From positions 22,745,556 through 22,809,555 of the forward strand of contig CM034298.1 of NCBI GenBank assembly GCA_019925795.1: 64,000 bases of DNA, written 5' to 3'. This DNA is from Dendrobium chrysotoxum (Eukaryota > Streptophyta > Magnoliopsida > Asparagales > Orchidaceae). The notes below the pieces were generated by a model. That model ran no database searches and was not told where the DNA came from. It was given only the letters and a program-made list of their open reading frames with translations. The position numbers and the translations under genes are program-made. This document shows, one piece after another, positions 11,220 through 24,400 of the stretch. Position 1 is the first letter of the stretch, and the number at the start of each line of letters is the position of its first letter.

Positions 11220-11956
11220 GTATGACTCGCTTCAAGCTGCCATTTTCCTGCTACATTCTCACTTCAGATGATCATTTTTTTTTAAAGTTTGATTTTTGCT
11301 GTTTTATACCAAAATCTTCGCATGTCTGCTTTTTACCTTTGCAGTAGCTTGTGGATTTTATAACTGTGTACCCAATTTTTCTGAATCTTTTGTTTTGGCA
11401 GCATGGATCGGATAGTTTGCGAGCTGATCTTGTATGAGTTTGAACTTTGCTTCCCAGTCTTTGTTAGACGACTGATTTGCACTGCATCCTTTGCCTCAAG
11501 AAATATCTAAAGTTTGCATATTATTTTTATGGTTTTGTGACATTCTCTTTTATCGAGCAAAAATAATGGGAAGATAGGGTAAAGAGAGCGAACCAGGAAA
11601 AAGGAACTTTCAACGTCTTGGCTGAAATAATCATCCATTTGAAAATCTTCATTTGGTGGCCATGTATTAACAAGATCTCTTTAGATTCATCAATAAGTCT
11701 TAATGGAATAGTGCCTCTTGAGATTTAAGAAAGCAAGATTTTTTCTAATGGCGTGTAGATTGGTAGGTCATAGGAGAGCTCTCCTATTATGGATAAAGGA
11801 AAAGGAGTAGCTATGGAATTAATTTTAGTTTGGGGAAGACCCAACACATTTAAATGTGAAGGAGAGTTGAACAAGAAGTTCAAAAGAATGGCAGATGCCA
11901 CTGAGGATGGAGGTGAAGTTGGTCTCTAGGTTGAAAGGGATCAGGTAGGCTGCCAA

Positions 11957-11990
11957 CGCCAATGGGCTTTTGATATTTGTTACCTGTTTT
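11957..11990 (+). repeat. 34-bp duplicated segment, copy 1
   Basis: CGCCAATG.GCTTTTGATATT followed by TGTTACCTG is repeated at 13875-13908 with one or two differences, 1.9 kb apart in the same orientation. It may mark an internal duplication or filler DNA within the transposon. Confidence 0.55.
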
Positions 11991-12194
11991 TGCTAAAAGA
12001 TAACACTTCAGAAGGACCAAATGAGGAGAGGACTCCAGAGAGAGGTAAATGAAAATGCTCTCCTTTTGAGCTTGAATTGATGCTACTGGCGTTCAGCTCA
12101 TGAACTTTGATTATTCCTGAGGGTAAGATGCATTTTTTAGGGCGGTATGCTGGATTATAGAGCTGCTTGAGCACCGTTGGTTTTATCTTTGGCA

Positions 12195-12300
12195 GAAAGA
12201 AGGAAGCGGTAGAGAGAATGGTGGCCAGTGGTGTTGACGAGAAGAGTTTGATAAGTTTCATCATGGAGAACAGTTGCGGTGTTCTGCTCCAAGAGCTTCA
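12195..12300 (+). other. Exon-like segment inside the Harbinger element
   Basis: A short open block reads ERMVASGVDEKSLISFIMEN and then SCGVLLQELQ. It is preceded by a splice-acceptor-like TTATCTTTGGCAG and followed by CAG/GTCTCTCTCT, a donor-like site. The peptide is not low complexity and has protein-like composition, but I do not recognise the family. It may be a captured host exon or a remnant of the transposon's own gene. Confidence 0.3.
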
Positions 12301-13874
12301 GGTCTCTCTCTCTCTGCGAAAAACAGAAGCCACAGTGCTCTTCTTATACATATGGTCAGCAATTTTCTTTAGATTGATCTATTTTTCAAAAACTTTAATG
12401 GAGGGACCTTATTTCTTGGCATTGGTCAATTTGTCTTTCAAAATTCATATTGTTATTCAATCTATTCATAGTTTTCACAGTTCATGGTAATCTTCTGCTT
12501 GGCCATCTTTCTTCATCAACTCGAAAGGAAAGTATGCCTTTTTGCAGCACAATCAGTTTGGTAAATTAGAGAAGGAACTGAATCACAATGAACTTCAACA
12601 AGTTAACAATTTTCTTCTTCTTTTCCATCTACAAAACAAAGCTCTTTCATCTTCTGACAACTAAATTGGTTCAGAAAATTGTTGATTGCAGTTAATGGCT
12701 GTTTTCTCGGTGAAGACACAATGTGACGTTAGAACTTAGAATTATAGAGGGGGTGCCGAGGTAGTTGAACATCCTTACAAAATTTGTGCTATGTAGTAAT
12801 TTATCTAATGCCATATTATTCCTATTTAAATGATCAAATGATTCAGAAAAGTAAACCTTTAACAAATGGTGATGTTATAGAGGAATGGAGACATGGTCCA
12901 CATGCAGGCTTAGAACTAACAACAACAGTTATAGGTATTCTTTGCTTTGAGAGCAAATTCTGTCATTCTTTCTTAAACGGTTGTTTATAGTGAAATATTC
13001 TCAATCTCATCTTCTTAGAAACAAATACGTGGAATGCTGATCATTTCTATTTATTTTATGATGTTGCCTGTAGGTTTATCATTTCTTACTCTTTTCCCCC
13101 TGCTGTTTCATGCTTTCTGCAAATGAAAGTTCTAATTGATAATAATATTTTTTTGAAAACAGTATAGTTATAATAATGAAAATTTTTGTTTTAGATAAAG
13201 AAAAAACTTTGAGCTTTTTAACCAAGGTTGAGTATATGAAATATGCAATTTTATTAGGATTGATCTTAAGAATTATTAGTCAATATTATTAGTTGCTGAA
13301 GTCATACTCAAGTATGATAGAATTAAATATTTTTTATTTGTTATACTAAGGATGAAAATATAATTTCTAGAATTTAAGACTTTTTAGTAGAGGTGGAAAA
13401 GTGCTTCAATAGCATTATGATATATGAGGATATCATGGGGAAAGGGTTAGGGTTGAAGGGATAGGAAAGAAGAAAAAGATATTCCTTCCTAAGATAACAT
13501 GGATAAAATTTATTCAAAAGGATTTATGAAGAATATGTTGGACCTTTCTTGTAGTGTTCAACATAAACTAATTCATGATGCTGACCCCAAACAAGAGAAA
13601 ACTAATGATGATGATGTCCCTTGTAGCTTGTGCAGCTTGTGAGTGGGATAAACCTACCCTCAATAAGTTCTATAGGTTTTTTCAGAGCTTCTAAATCTGA
13701 ATTCTGGAACCCCTGAAAGACCCAAACAAGATTAATCCTCTAAAAGTACCGTTGGTTCTAAAGAAAATTGCTATTGGCCATATTTAGCTTTGTATTTCTT
13801 GTTTATGAAAGTATTGATGGAATTAATACATCATCTATTATTCAGAGGTGTTTTATAGAGAGTTGTTTTGGTAC

Positions 13875-13908
13875 CGCCAATGAGCTTTTGATATTTGTTA
13901 CCTGTTTT
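13875..13908 (+). repeat. 34-bp duplicated segment, copy 2
   Basis: Second copy of the segment at 11957-11990. The flanking sequences do not match, so the duplication is limited to this short block. Confidence 0.55.
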
Positions 13909-14287
13909 TTCTCCAAAATTTAGATCCAGATTATTCCTTGATTTGCTAAGATTATCCGTCATTCTTCTATCCCAAACTGGCTTCACTCACCAAGACCTTC
14001 CTTCCCAAGCTAGAGACAGTTTATTACATTCACAATTTCAAAGGGCGGAATGGAGGAACTCTGTTCAGGTTCTACAATTATCTCTCATCGTTTCTTGTTA
14101 CAAACAAACAAAATGAGCTAAATTTTAGATCTTCAAGGTTTTTTTTTTCAATTTCTAAAGTTTAAAGAAGAAGGCTAGTCACTTAACTCCACTTCCAAAT
14201 TTACAAAAAAAAAAAAAATCTTGGTTCTTTAGTAATGATTGTCGTTTCAAGTATTTGAACCTGTTTGCGGTTGCCAACTTGCGATTT

Positions 14288-14396
14288 AAGGCTTATTTGG
14301 GACGGCTTTTTTACTTCTTTTTAAAACAGTTTTTTTAGTAATTTTTATATTAAAAAATTGCTTTAAGAAGCAGTAAGAAAGCTGTCCAAACGAAGA
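14288..14396. repeat. Fold-back (MITE-like) inverted repeat nested in the Harbinger element
   Basis: The left arm (GGCTTATTTGGGACGGCTTT) and the reverse complement of the right arm (TTCGTTTGGACAGCTTTCTT) align over about 45 bp with mismatches. A third related arm occurs in inverse orientation at about 14800-14875. It may therefore be a small foldback element, or the two ends of a roughly 590-bp MITE (14288-14875). No target duplication was identified. Confidence 0.4.
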
Positions 14397-15311
14397 TTTA
14401 ATTTGTTTGAAAAATATGATTATTTAAGTTTGTTTCATATCAATTCATGTACATTTTATAGTAGCAAGAAAACTTGGCCAAAAAATAGAGTAAAACCTAT
14501 TATTTTATTTTAGAAAATTCATCTCTTTAGGAAACAACAACATTATTATAATATTTAAAGATTTTTCTACATTGACTATCCAATCGAAAAACTCTCTAGG
14601 ATTCCTCTCATCAAATATAGGAAAATAATTCTTTATCTCAAAATAGTCATTTTGGACTCATCTAAAATCAAATTAAGTTGATTTCGTTGAAATTGCATCA
14701 GCTTATTATTTTATTAATTGACCCCCAATTAATATATCATATGTCTAGACAATAAACTTTTCAATCACTCATTTGAGACAATTAATTTTTGCAAAAAAAT
14801 TTTATTTTAAAATTTTTTGTATTAAAAAATTGTTTCACAAAACAGAAAGTTTTTCCAAACAAACTAAGCCCAACTCAAAAAGCAATTAGCTTGATAAGTT
14901 TTCGGCATTAAAATTAAAATTTTTCTCTATCACAAATATATTTACGTCTATTGCAGCACACTGCTAAATTAATACACAGTAGAATATTATATCTTATAAT
15001 CTCAACAAAAATTTATAATAAGATAGAGCAATAAATAAATACATTGGTTTTATTTTATATCACCAAATAATATTAATTATTATAAATACATTGCTTTTAT
15101 AAATACACGAGTTATAATAGAAAAAAAATTATTACAAATACACACCGCTTTTACTTTACTCTGGATATATTTAACCAAACAAGGGAAACAGTTCTCCTGC
15201 GTTCACTTTGCAGACAACCAAACAGGCTCAAAGTATTCGGAATGCACTACATTTACTTTACATTACATTTGCTTTACACTACATTTTCTTTTCAGGCAAC
15301 CAAACAGCCCC

Positions 15312-15925
15312 TTAAAAGGGAAGCAAGTATGCAAAATAAAAAGAGGCACAAAATGAGCTCAAAATTAAAAAGCTGTGCAATGATCGCCAAAGAATTGCAA
15401 GATCCATAAAGTGCATCAAAAATTAAAAGATTCGTAATATGTGCCAAAAGTTGATAAAGAGGCACAAAATGAGCCAACTATGAGTTAGCTTACCTTTCTT
15501 TTAAATCTTTAAAATCTTAGAAGACTCCTTATGACAATTGATATCTCCTACATTTGAATTTAAAAATCATGATTTATGATTGATTACTTTGCAATATTAT
15601 TCTATTAGATATGTTTTTTTGAAATGAAGTTTGAAAAGTTCATTCTTTTCTATCTAATTTCTTTCTGATTTAGATTTTTTTTAAAAAGGATTTTGACATA
15701 TAAGGAGTCCGAGCTAGGATTAACAAGAATAATTTTATGACCTTTCTAAATTTCAGTGTTGTCAATTTATTTCTTATTCGTTTTTAAATCTAATAAAAAA
15801 GAAAATTTATCATTTACTGGAGCAAATCAATTCAAAAAAAAAATTTGATTTTGTATTATGATTATTTTTGTTATATTTTTTGATATATTTTCTATTTGCT
15901 TGGTTTTTATTTTGAACCCTTCCTG
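15312..15925 (+). other. Copia 3' spacer, second half
   Basis: Collinear with 4660-5240: the GAGGCACAAAATGAGC motifs, then TAGCTTACCTTTC, and on to a T-rich end. Similarity stops near 15925, before the polypurine tract and LTR expected from the 5411 copy. The 3' end of this element is therefore missing or replaced by the sequence at 15926-17425. Confidence 0.6.
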
Positions 15926-16467
15926 ATAATCACATTACATTCTCTATGTTCTTCAATATTTGTTCACATCGTTCGGTACAATTCAAATTATCCTGTACGA
16001 TCTTAACAAAATATTACTTCTCTGATCATAACACATCCAATGGCTGATATCAATTAATTATTGGTGATTATCCTATACGATTCATACTTTATACTGTATG
16101 ATCGACGTGGCAGGAGCTGTTGGATAATTTGAATGCAGTCGGTACGATCCTTTTTGATAAATTATCCTGTACGATCCACGTATTCGTACTGTATGATCAA
16201 GCTAGTCAACGATCGTATAGGTTGACTCCTCGAGATGATCGCCCTATGTCTAATTATCTAGTACGATGTATGATCATACTGTACAATATGACTTCCTTTT
16301 TGACCAATCATCTGGACAAATTGATTGCACATGATCGTCCAGTATAATCTCATGATCGTATTGTACCATCTGTCAATTCCTATATAAATAATAGCAAGTT
16401 TTTTATTTTCTTCACACCTTTCAACTCCTCTAAACCCTTGCTTCCCTCTTGCATTCTTATTCTTGCA
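15926..16467 (+). promoter_or_regulatory. Dyad-rich, promoter-like stretch upstream of the env-like pseudogene
   Basis: Repeated imperfect dyads built on ATCCTGTACGATC and GTACTGTATGATC occur from 15980 to 16370. They resemble the GATC..CCAGGA..GATC dyads of the copia LTRs. A clear TATATAAATA follows at 16381-16390, about 85 bp before the first ATG at 16468, with a CT-rich leader between. The layout reads as a U3/promoter plus leader, either of a diverged LTR or of an internal promoter. No coding capacity was seen. Confidence 0.45.
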
Positions 16468-17425
16468 ATGGCTGGTGGCAAAAGGTCCCGAGCAATTATA
16501 GGTAGCTCTTTTAGGTATGCTATCAATCCTTGATTCACTGAGGAAGCTGATGAAGCGGCCTACAACTATTATAAAATTGCTGGCATAACCCCCTTCAAGA
16601 TTATCAACCAAAATATTTTGAATTTTTAGGTACTCAATCTATTTTTTCAAACAACTCTTAGTTTCCTTCTCACACTAACCTTTTCATTCAACTCTGAACT
16701 CCTATTTAAATTCTTTACAAACCTTCGTATTAACAATGCATTTACTGCTCTCCAATCATATGTTATTAGATGGCCTGTAGAAATAATCTACCAAGATTTT
16801 TATGAATTCCTTCACCTTTCTACCACTGGAGACAATATCCACATCTTAGCTTCACATTTTAATTATAATTGGGCTCCTACTAATACCATTCTTAGGGAAA
16901 CTAATGTTAACTACCGTGTAGCCCAAGTCAACACCTTAGTCAAGGATGCCTGAACCATCGAGCACATCCTTTGTAACTCAATTATTTCTAAAGCTGGAGA
17001 TCAAATTTATACTACACCTACTCTTTCACTTACCACCTACTACATCATGACTAACATTGATTTTAACTTAACTGGTCTTATCATTTGCTATATTGAACAT
17101 CTAACCATTATTAGAGATCCTGGTCACAAAAAAAACCTAACCTAGCCTTAGGACATCTCATTACCTTTGTCCTAGAGTCAAAATATAATTTTTAATTTCC
17201 ATCTCTATCTGATTATCTCCATAAATTCTATTCTGATAGCTCCTTCCATGTCCTTCATAGTACTCATCATCAGAATGTGCGTGAAGAGCCTATGGAAGAG
17301 GAGGAAGGATCTATTCCTGCACATGTCCCTATCCACCATTAATCTCATGGAGGCTCATTTTGACTCCTACATAGCCGAGTAGTAGCAGCAGCATGACTAA
17401 GACTTAGCTCGCTTTGATGCCTACG
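16468..17425 (+). pseudogene. Env-like / 'putative plant transposon protein' pseudogene
   Basis: From ATG 16468 the product starts MAGGKRSRAIIGSSFRYA. After stops it continues with FKFFTNLRINNAFTALQSYV, then YQDFYEFLHLSTTGDN, then RVAQVNTLVKDA, and then an LSLTTYYIMTNIDFNLTGLI helix-rich segment. The order and spacing resemble the plant transposon protein domain, which is also the env-like product of SIRE/Maximus copia elements encoded between pol and the 3' LTR. I infer this from pattern only. At least six in-frame stops disable it. It is cut at 17425 by the minus-strand Ogre; the rest would lie outside the window. Confidence 0.5.
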
Positions 17426-20400
17426 TGTTTGATTAAAAAGTGTAGTTTGAAAATTTTAATTTTTTTTGGGAAAATTAAATTTTTGGAATTTTTACTTTTG
17501 AAATCAAATACTTCATTATGAATGATAAATCACCTTGAAAGGTGAATATATCATTCTCTAATAGGTTCAGATTACAAAACTTTAGATTTACCTTGATTAT
17601 CGTAGTCAAACTCATGGAAGAATCTCATTTGACTCGAAGGGTCAAAATGAAATTTGATCGAATGTTTGACTGCAATAATTTAGATAAGAGATCATTTATT
17701 GTATAATTAAAATTATAATAATAGAATGACATATCTTCCCGGAGAAAGAAGCTATCACTATAATTTGAAAATAATGATAATGATCTTCATATTTGATTTT
17801 CTCAAAGGTAATTAATTAAAGTTTTAAAAAACTTAATTTTGAAAACTTGATCTAGGTTTCTAAATCTCCTACAAGCATAAGTCCTCATAGTTAATTACAT
17901 CATAGGGAAATCAGAGTTTTCTATGAATACTCTCGATTAAAATAGCGGTAGAAATTTTATTTTTGATTTCAAGGCTTGATATCAAAGGAGGTGAGAATTG
18001 GAAATTTAATAAGAATTGGATCAATGTTGAACACTTATTTCTGGAGGTCAAAAGAAGATAAATAGGAGGTGTTTGAGATTCTAAAATAATTTAAAAACAC
18101 CTCAATATATCCTAAGTGTTAGGCTTGAATTTGAATTGAAAGAGGTTTAAGTTAAATTGCCAATTTTATTAGAAGGTTTAGATTAGATTCCCAGAGGTTG
18201 AGGTCTTATAGACTGAGCCTGCCTCAGAACCTAAATTTAATTAGGTATTGAAAATTAGTGACCTGAATCTAGCTAATGCAATGTAGGATCTGGACTTACC
18301 CTGGCCTATAATGCAGAGCAAGCTAACCACCTAAGCACTTAAAATCCATGTATCCAATCATTTTAATGTAGAGTGGTAGGGACGTTGCTTAAGATAAATT
18401 TTAAGAATAGGGCCAACATCTAGATTAGTCCATAATTGACCCTTTAATATATATTGGGTAATATGAAACTTAAAATAAAATGTAATTAAGTTTTAGACTC
18501 ATTTAAATTTATATCTAATGTGATGTATGCTAGTTGACTCGATTAATGCTTAAATCAAAATAAAGTAATTTTAAAAAAGGCTTAAAAATAGATTTTTTCC
18601 TAAAAGAACACACATTATTTCCTTGACAGATCTGCACCCTCATAAGCCAGGTGGACTGCCAAAACTCAAAGGTGGGGAGGTGCCTAACAAAAAGGAAAGA
18701 AAATACAACAAGCATGCTTATGAGAACTCTTGGCGGTTCCGTGCTTACTTCTTAAAAGTTGAAATTTTTTTGTGGGCTTAAATATTTTAAATTTTATTAA
18801 GGTAAAAAAAATTTAACGATCCCTCACAAGCCTCTGATCGGGTTTCAAGCTAAATCAAAATCGACATGCAAGCACCAAATAAAGTATAAAAAGTAGGCAA
18901 TCCTAATCATAATTAAAATAAGTAATGCATCAAATCAAATTAATTAAATAAATTTAAGAGTCCATGTGGCAAGTGCTACTTAATATTATAATCCAGGGTC
19001 TATAGAAAAAATAAGGTAGCCGAGTACCACTGACAACAATCCGGATTCTACTCCTTAGACACCAGTGACTTTGAGAATGGGTTTTCTCGTTCTCCACTTC
19101 TTCATCCTTCTATGGGCTCCTTGGATTGTCGGGTCCAGATATCCAAATGAAAAGAAACTCCCCGTCAAAAGGGATGTATCTTTCCTCTTTGGATACTTGA
19201 AAGTCATCCAAATTTGGATCTCTATATGGATAAAAACTCTCTCCTATGGGATGTCCCTTTCTTTTTGGATTCTGAATTAGACATTTAATCCTATCTCGAA
19301 TGTCACTTTACATAACTTAATTACAACTCAAATTTAAATCAAATACATTTGAATACTTAAAAATTAAAATACTAAGGAATACCTATAGGGTTATCCTGAA
19401 TAATTAATATTTAAAATCAATATCTCAAGCAGTTATATTTAAAATTAAAATACTTAAATCACAGCCATGCTTGGCCATGCTCTTTTAATTTTAAAAGGGA
19501 GGACTTAGCAATTTCTGAAGCACATATAGAAAATATGTTAATTTTAAAGCTTGATTTTATAATCCCTTTATTTTAATTGCCCTATGCAAGCATGACCACC
19601 TACATAATATTGAATTAGCATAAATTATCCCTAACCTAAGAGTAATCTAATGCATAATCAAATCAAAACACAGATTGCATGAAATTAAATAAACAATCAA
19701 TCAATGTATACTAGCAACCAGCATGTAGTAAAAATCACAAAAAACCTGACACACAATAGAAAAATAAACACTGGCCTAGCCTTAGACTAGAGTTGGTTGT
19801 CCTAGCAAATCATCTAAAGTGTGTGAGGCAGGCTGTGTAGTTTGGATATGTCATATATAGGGCAATTAGTTATAGTTTTTTGATGTTCTAATTGATTGAA
19901 AGGATTGAAGAAAGAATTTAATTAAAGTTTAAATATTAATAATATAAAATTTTATCTTAAAATTAATTCTTGACATTGGATGAGTACCACCTTTGTTGCT
20001 CACCGAGGCCGTAAAGTTTATTTCACCTTCATTGGGGCTAAGTTAATAGCCTCGTAGGCTTGGGTTACTGGAGGTAACTGGTATAATTAAATGAATTTGA
20101 TTGATCAAGGTTTGAAGGTTAATGAATTTTAATTAAAATTAATTAGTTACTAGTTTTCAAAGTTAGATTAAGGTTTTCTGGATTTTTAAATCAATTCAAA
20201 AATTTGAAATTATTTGAATTATTTAAATATATTAATTAAAGGGGTCAAAATTGGACTTTTAGATTTAATTAGATTTCTAGAGTTTTGATATTTGTGTGAA
20301 ATTTTACACCTTTTGGTGAGTAATTAAGCTTTAAGTTTGCTGGATTTAGAGTTTTCTGTAAGAAGTTATGAATTTTTGAAGTTTTAACTTTAAATTTGAC

Positions 20401-21388
20401 TAAAGGTTGACCGAATTGTTGACTTTTTTAGATTTGAAATATTTCAGGTGGTTTGATATTTTTAATAAATATTAGACCCCAAATGAAGTCTAATTCCTTT
20501 AAGTTATTTTAATTTGGTATTTTTTAGAATTAGCTATGATTTTTCAAAATTTATGATGTTTATTGGAATAATTAAAATTATTTAACTAAAGGGCTTTTAT
20601 TGATTTTTGCTCCAAATGAACTCCCAACTCCTTAAAATTAACTCGAAAGGTCAGGAATGACCTAAGGAGAGATTCCTAAGTTTTTGAGAAATTTTTGAAA
20701 TTTTTAATATTTTTTAATTAATTAAATTAATTAAATATTAAATTTTAATTCTAAATTAAGCCTGATTTTAAAATCCAGATAAGGGGCTTTTATTTTTCTT
20801 TAATTAAGGCTTAAGTTTTGGTCAATTTGAGATATTATTTATATTTTTTGAATCTAATTTAGATTTATTAGAATTTTTGAAAGTTTTGAGGGTTAATTAA
20901 GGGTTTAATATTAATTTAATTAATTAAGGAGCTTGATTACTTTTAAAATGAGTAAGAAAATTTCTGTGGGCTAAGAATATCATTATGTTCAAATGTTTTA
21001 ATTTTATCTCAATAGGGGGTGTATCCAATTTTCTAGAATTATTCTAAGTTGTCTAAACTCGTCCTTAATTATTATCTTTAAGGTTTCACTAGGTTGTGTG
21101 GGCTTAAATCAATGTCTCAACTAACCCTTGATACATATGTACATGCATATATAATCACAATTAATTTCTAAATCTAGAAGAGCCTTAAAGCTAGGTGAGT
21201 GTGTGCAACTAACACCTGCAAGGATCAAAGGTAATTAACATACAGAAGCTTTTATTAGTGAACAATTGGAATACAATCATTTACTAATTCTCCCCATGAA
21301 TTCTAATCAAATACACTCAACGTGTGTTTAAAATTTCAAGGGATCTCTCAACATTTAAGGATTTAAATATATATATATTTAAAATAAA

Positions 21389-21424
<36 letters not shown>

Positions 21425-24400
21425 TATATATGAAAATATAAGTTTTTTAAAATAAAGTAATTAAAATCCTTAAAATTTTAACGTATTACATTAATTTTTA
21501 GGATTTGAATTGAAATTTTATTGGATTTTTAAAGTTTTTAGTAATTAAATGCATTTTAAAATAATTCAAAATTAATTAAATTTAAAATAATTCTTAAATT
21601 AAATTTAATTAAATCTTAATTATTTTTGAAATTTTGAACTATTAAAAATAATTTTATTTGAATTTTCAAAATTCTTTCTATTTAATTTCAATTAATTATT
21701 AATTATTATTTAAATATTTAATTAATTGAAAATAATTGAAAATATTAAATAAATCTTAAATTAATTTAATTTCAAATTAAAATATATAAAAATAATCATA
21801 TAATTATTTAAAAAATTTTAATTTAAAACTTTTTACTGTGAAAAAATTTAAAGTTTAATTAATTATTTAAATATTTAAATAATATAAAATATTTAAATCA
21901 TATTAAATATTTTGACTTAAATTTTAATGTTAAAATATTCAAAATATGTTTTATAGTTTAATTAAAATAGTTTAAAATAAATTTTGAATTGAAATTAATT
22001 TTTAATATTAATTTTAATTTAATTAAATATTAAAATGTGGAACTTATTTAAAATTTTTAAGGAAAATATTATTTTTAGTTATTAAGATATTTTAAATATA
22101 AATTTTGAATATTTAAAATGTATTTATAATAAAATTTGAATTTTTTTTGAAAATATTTAGATTAATATTAAATTATAATTAAAATAAAATAATTTAAATA
22201 TTTATAATAAGTTAGATTATATTAAATATTTTAAATTGATTTTAATTTTAAATTAAAGAGAATTAAGTTATGTTTAATTTGATATATTAAACCTAATTTT
22301 TGAGTTTAAAAATGATTTTGTTATAATTTTTTAGAATTTTTTGAATTTCAAAAGCATTTAAATTGATTAATATTAATTAAAAAGTAAACGGCGGTGGCGG
22401 CTAGGACATGTGGCGAGCCCCAATTCGAGGGATCAAAAAAGTGCGGTAGCGGCTAACCATTGAAAATGATTGCGCTGCCGCGCAATCATCACCGGATGAT
22501 TTGTATCTAGAAGGCCCCATGTGTTTTCCACTTATTCATGTTAGTAGCTCTCGGCAGCCGTTCAATCCTTCACTATTTGGATAGAATGGTTGTGATCTCG
22601 CTGGACCAAGATCTGATCAAACGAGCGGACTCCGCGGTTTAGCGATACCATTAAAGGACTTGATCTATATCGTTGATCGCTAGATCAATAGTCCAAAAAA
22701 TGCACAGCTTAGGCACTGTTAAACCGAAACCTTAAAATAAAAAAGATTTATTTTCTCGATCGAGTTAACCAAATTCAATAAAATTTTAAACATAGAATTA
22801 GTGTGTGAACAGAATTCATGGGGAACTAGTTTGAATATTTGAAAATCACTTTCTAGGAAGCTAATTTTCTGTAAGTTCTTCTACCTTGGGTTTAGGATTA
22901 TACCTGATCCAATCGATGGATTTGAATGATTTTAGTTTCTCTAAAACTACAATTTCTTCATGAATCTTTCTCCAGATGAAGTCAAAGCTTGAAACTCCTC
23001 GGATTAAGAGATATTTAAGATTGACGGATCTTGAGCTAATGTTGGCCAGAGACTCGCCCCCAGCAGCCTCTTGACGGTGGGTTTGAACTTGAAAGATGTG
23101 GAGAGGATACTTGAGGGATTGAATGAGCAAAGAACTCGGCTGGAGGGGCTTGAATATGGAGAGAGAGAGAGAGAGTTAGGGATCAAATCATAGTTCATTT
23201 TGAGGTCTTGCCCTATTGAAGTGTCCTTTGATAGTTTGAACGACTGGGATAGTTTTATCTTTATGTTAGATTTTGCCAAGTGTCTTGGAGTGGTTAGAAT
23301 GGCAGAAGAAGGATAAGGGCAAGGACATGACATGGAAAGCTCTCCTAGCTTTCACATGGGGAGGGGACCATAGGATTGAGCTTAAGATTAAACTAGGGAT
23401 TAAAATATGCTTAAGAACCTTCTAGAAATGATTCAAGACCTGTTGGAGTGCTTAAGGATGGAGGGATTAGCTCAAACTAGGTGATTTGACCACCTTAAGG
23501 TATTATTTGACCACCCATTGACTATTTCACCAGTCAATGGGCTAATAGGTGCTGAGGTGGCTGTGAGGAAGATTGATGGGTTGGCTTAGAAGGAGCTTAA
23601 TGCAACCCATTAGTGGTTTGAGTGATCAAAGCATCTCAAGTTTGACCAATTTTTCCAATGGTTTGACTTGGTGAATTTGACCGTGCTTTGACTCATGTCT
23701 AATCTAGGTGTAATCAAAATGTTGAGTGAAGCAAATTCAAGAGTTCTCAAATCAATGTGGTCTAGCATTTGAGTGGAAAGGCATATAGAATACATAGCTT
23801 TGACCATAGGTCAATATTTGACCAAGTCAAATCAAGATGACTTGACTTCAAATGAATTTGAATGTGTTAGAATTATACTTTGAAAGGGGTTTGAGAGTTT
23901 CAAAGGTTTGATTGTGCTTGAAGTTTAATTCTATATAAAAAGGTTCTAATAGTTGATTGGGTTAAACTAGGTTGACTTGGTCGACCAAGTTGACTTAGTT
24001 CTAGGGTTTAAGCTCAATAGGTCAGGTTTGAGATTTAGAGACTAGTGGAGGTAGTCCTCTGGTATGGAAAGGTCTAAATGGTTAAAGTGACCATTTAAAC
24101 CCCTAAAGGGCCATTGGGTTAACTTGGTTGACACAAGGGCTGGGTCTGGGCTTAGTAGGTTTGAAATGATGTTTTGAATCTATTGGAGGTGATTTCATTT
24201 AATTTGGAGATCATTTGATTTGAAATGGGTATTCATACCCCTACAGGGAATTTTGGTTAAAAGGGTCGACCTAGTAAACCAGGCTTGACTAGGGTCTAGG
24301 TCAATTACACTCCTAGTGATGATTAGAATGCATTAGAGGAGGTTTCAAGGTTTGGTTTGAAAAGGCCAAGTTGAAGATTAGAGAAAACTTTAAAATTTCT

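Larger units (their letters stand above)
10630..15311. mobile_element. Non-autonomous PIF/Harbinger-like DNA transposon (4,682 bp)
   Basis: The left end starts GGGGCTGTTTGGTTGCCTGA. The right end is its reverse complement (CAGGCAACCAAACAGCCCC), giving 21 bp of perfect terminal inverted repeat. The 3-bp TTA at 10627-10629 is repeated at 15312-15314. A TTA duplication with G-rich GGGNCTGTTTGGTT-type ends is characteristic of the PIF/Harbinger (Tourist) group. Sub-terminal repeats rich in TGTAAAGTA/TACATTTGCTTTAC occur at both ends, and a degenerate inner copy of the terminus lies at about 15211-15231. No transposase or Myb-like frame was found, so it must have been moved in trans. Removing it rejoins two halves of a copia 3' spacer. 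Confidence 0.85.

Noticed and set aside
12784..14116. Possible genes in the middle of the Harbinger element
   Set aside because: Frames are short, AT-rich and interrupted, and no transposase or Myb motif could be read on either strand.
16258..16611. 117-codon minus-strand open frame
   Set aside because: It is antisense to the promoter-like stretch and the start of the env-like pseudogene, with no domain pattern.
21393..21420. (TA)n microsatellite as an independent feature of interest
   Set aside because: It is an ordinary simple repeat in an AT-rich LTR segment.
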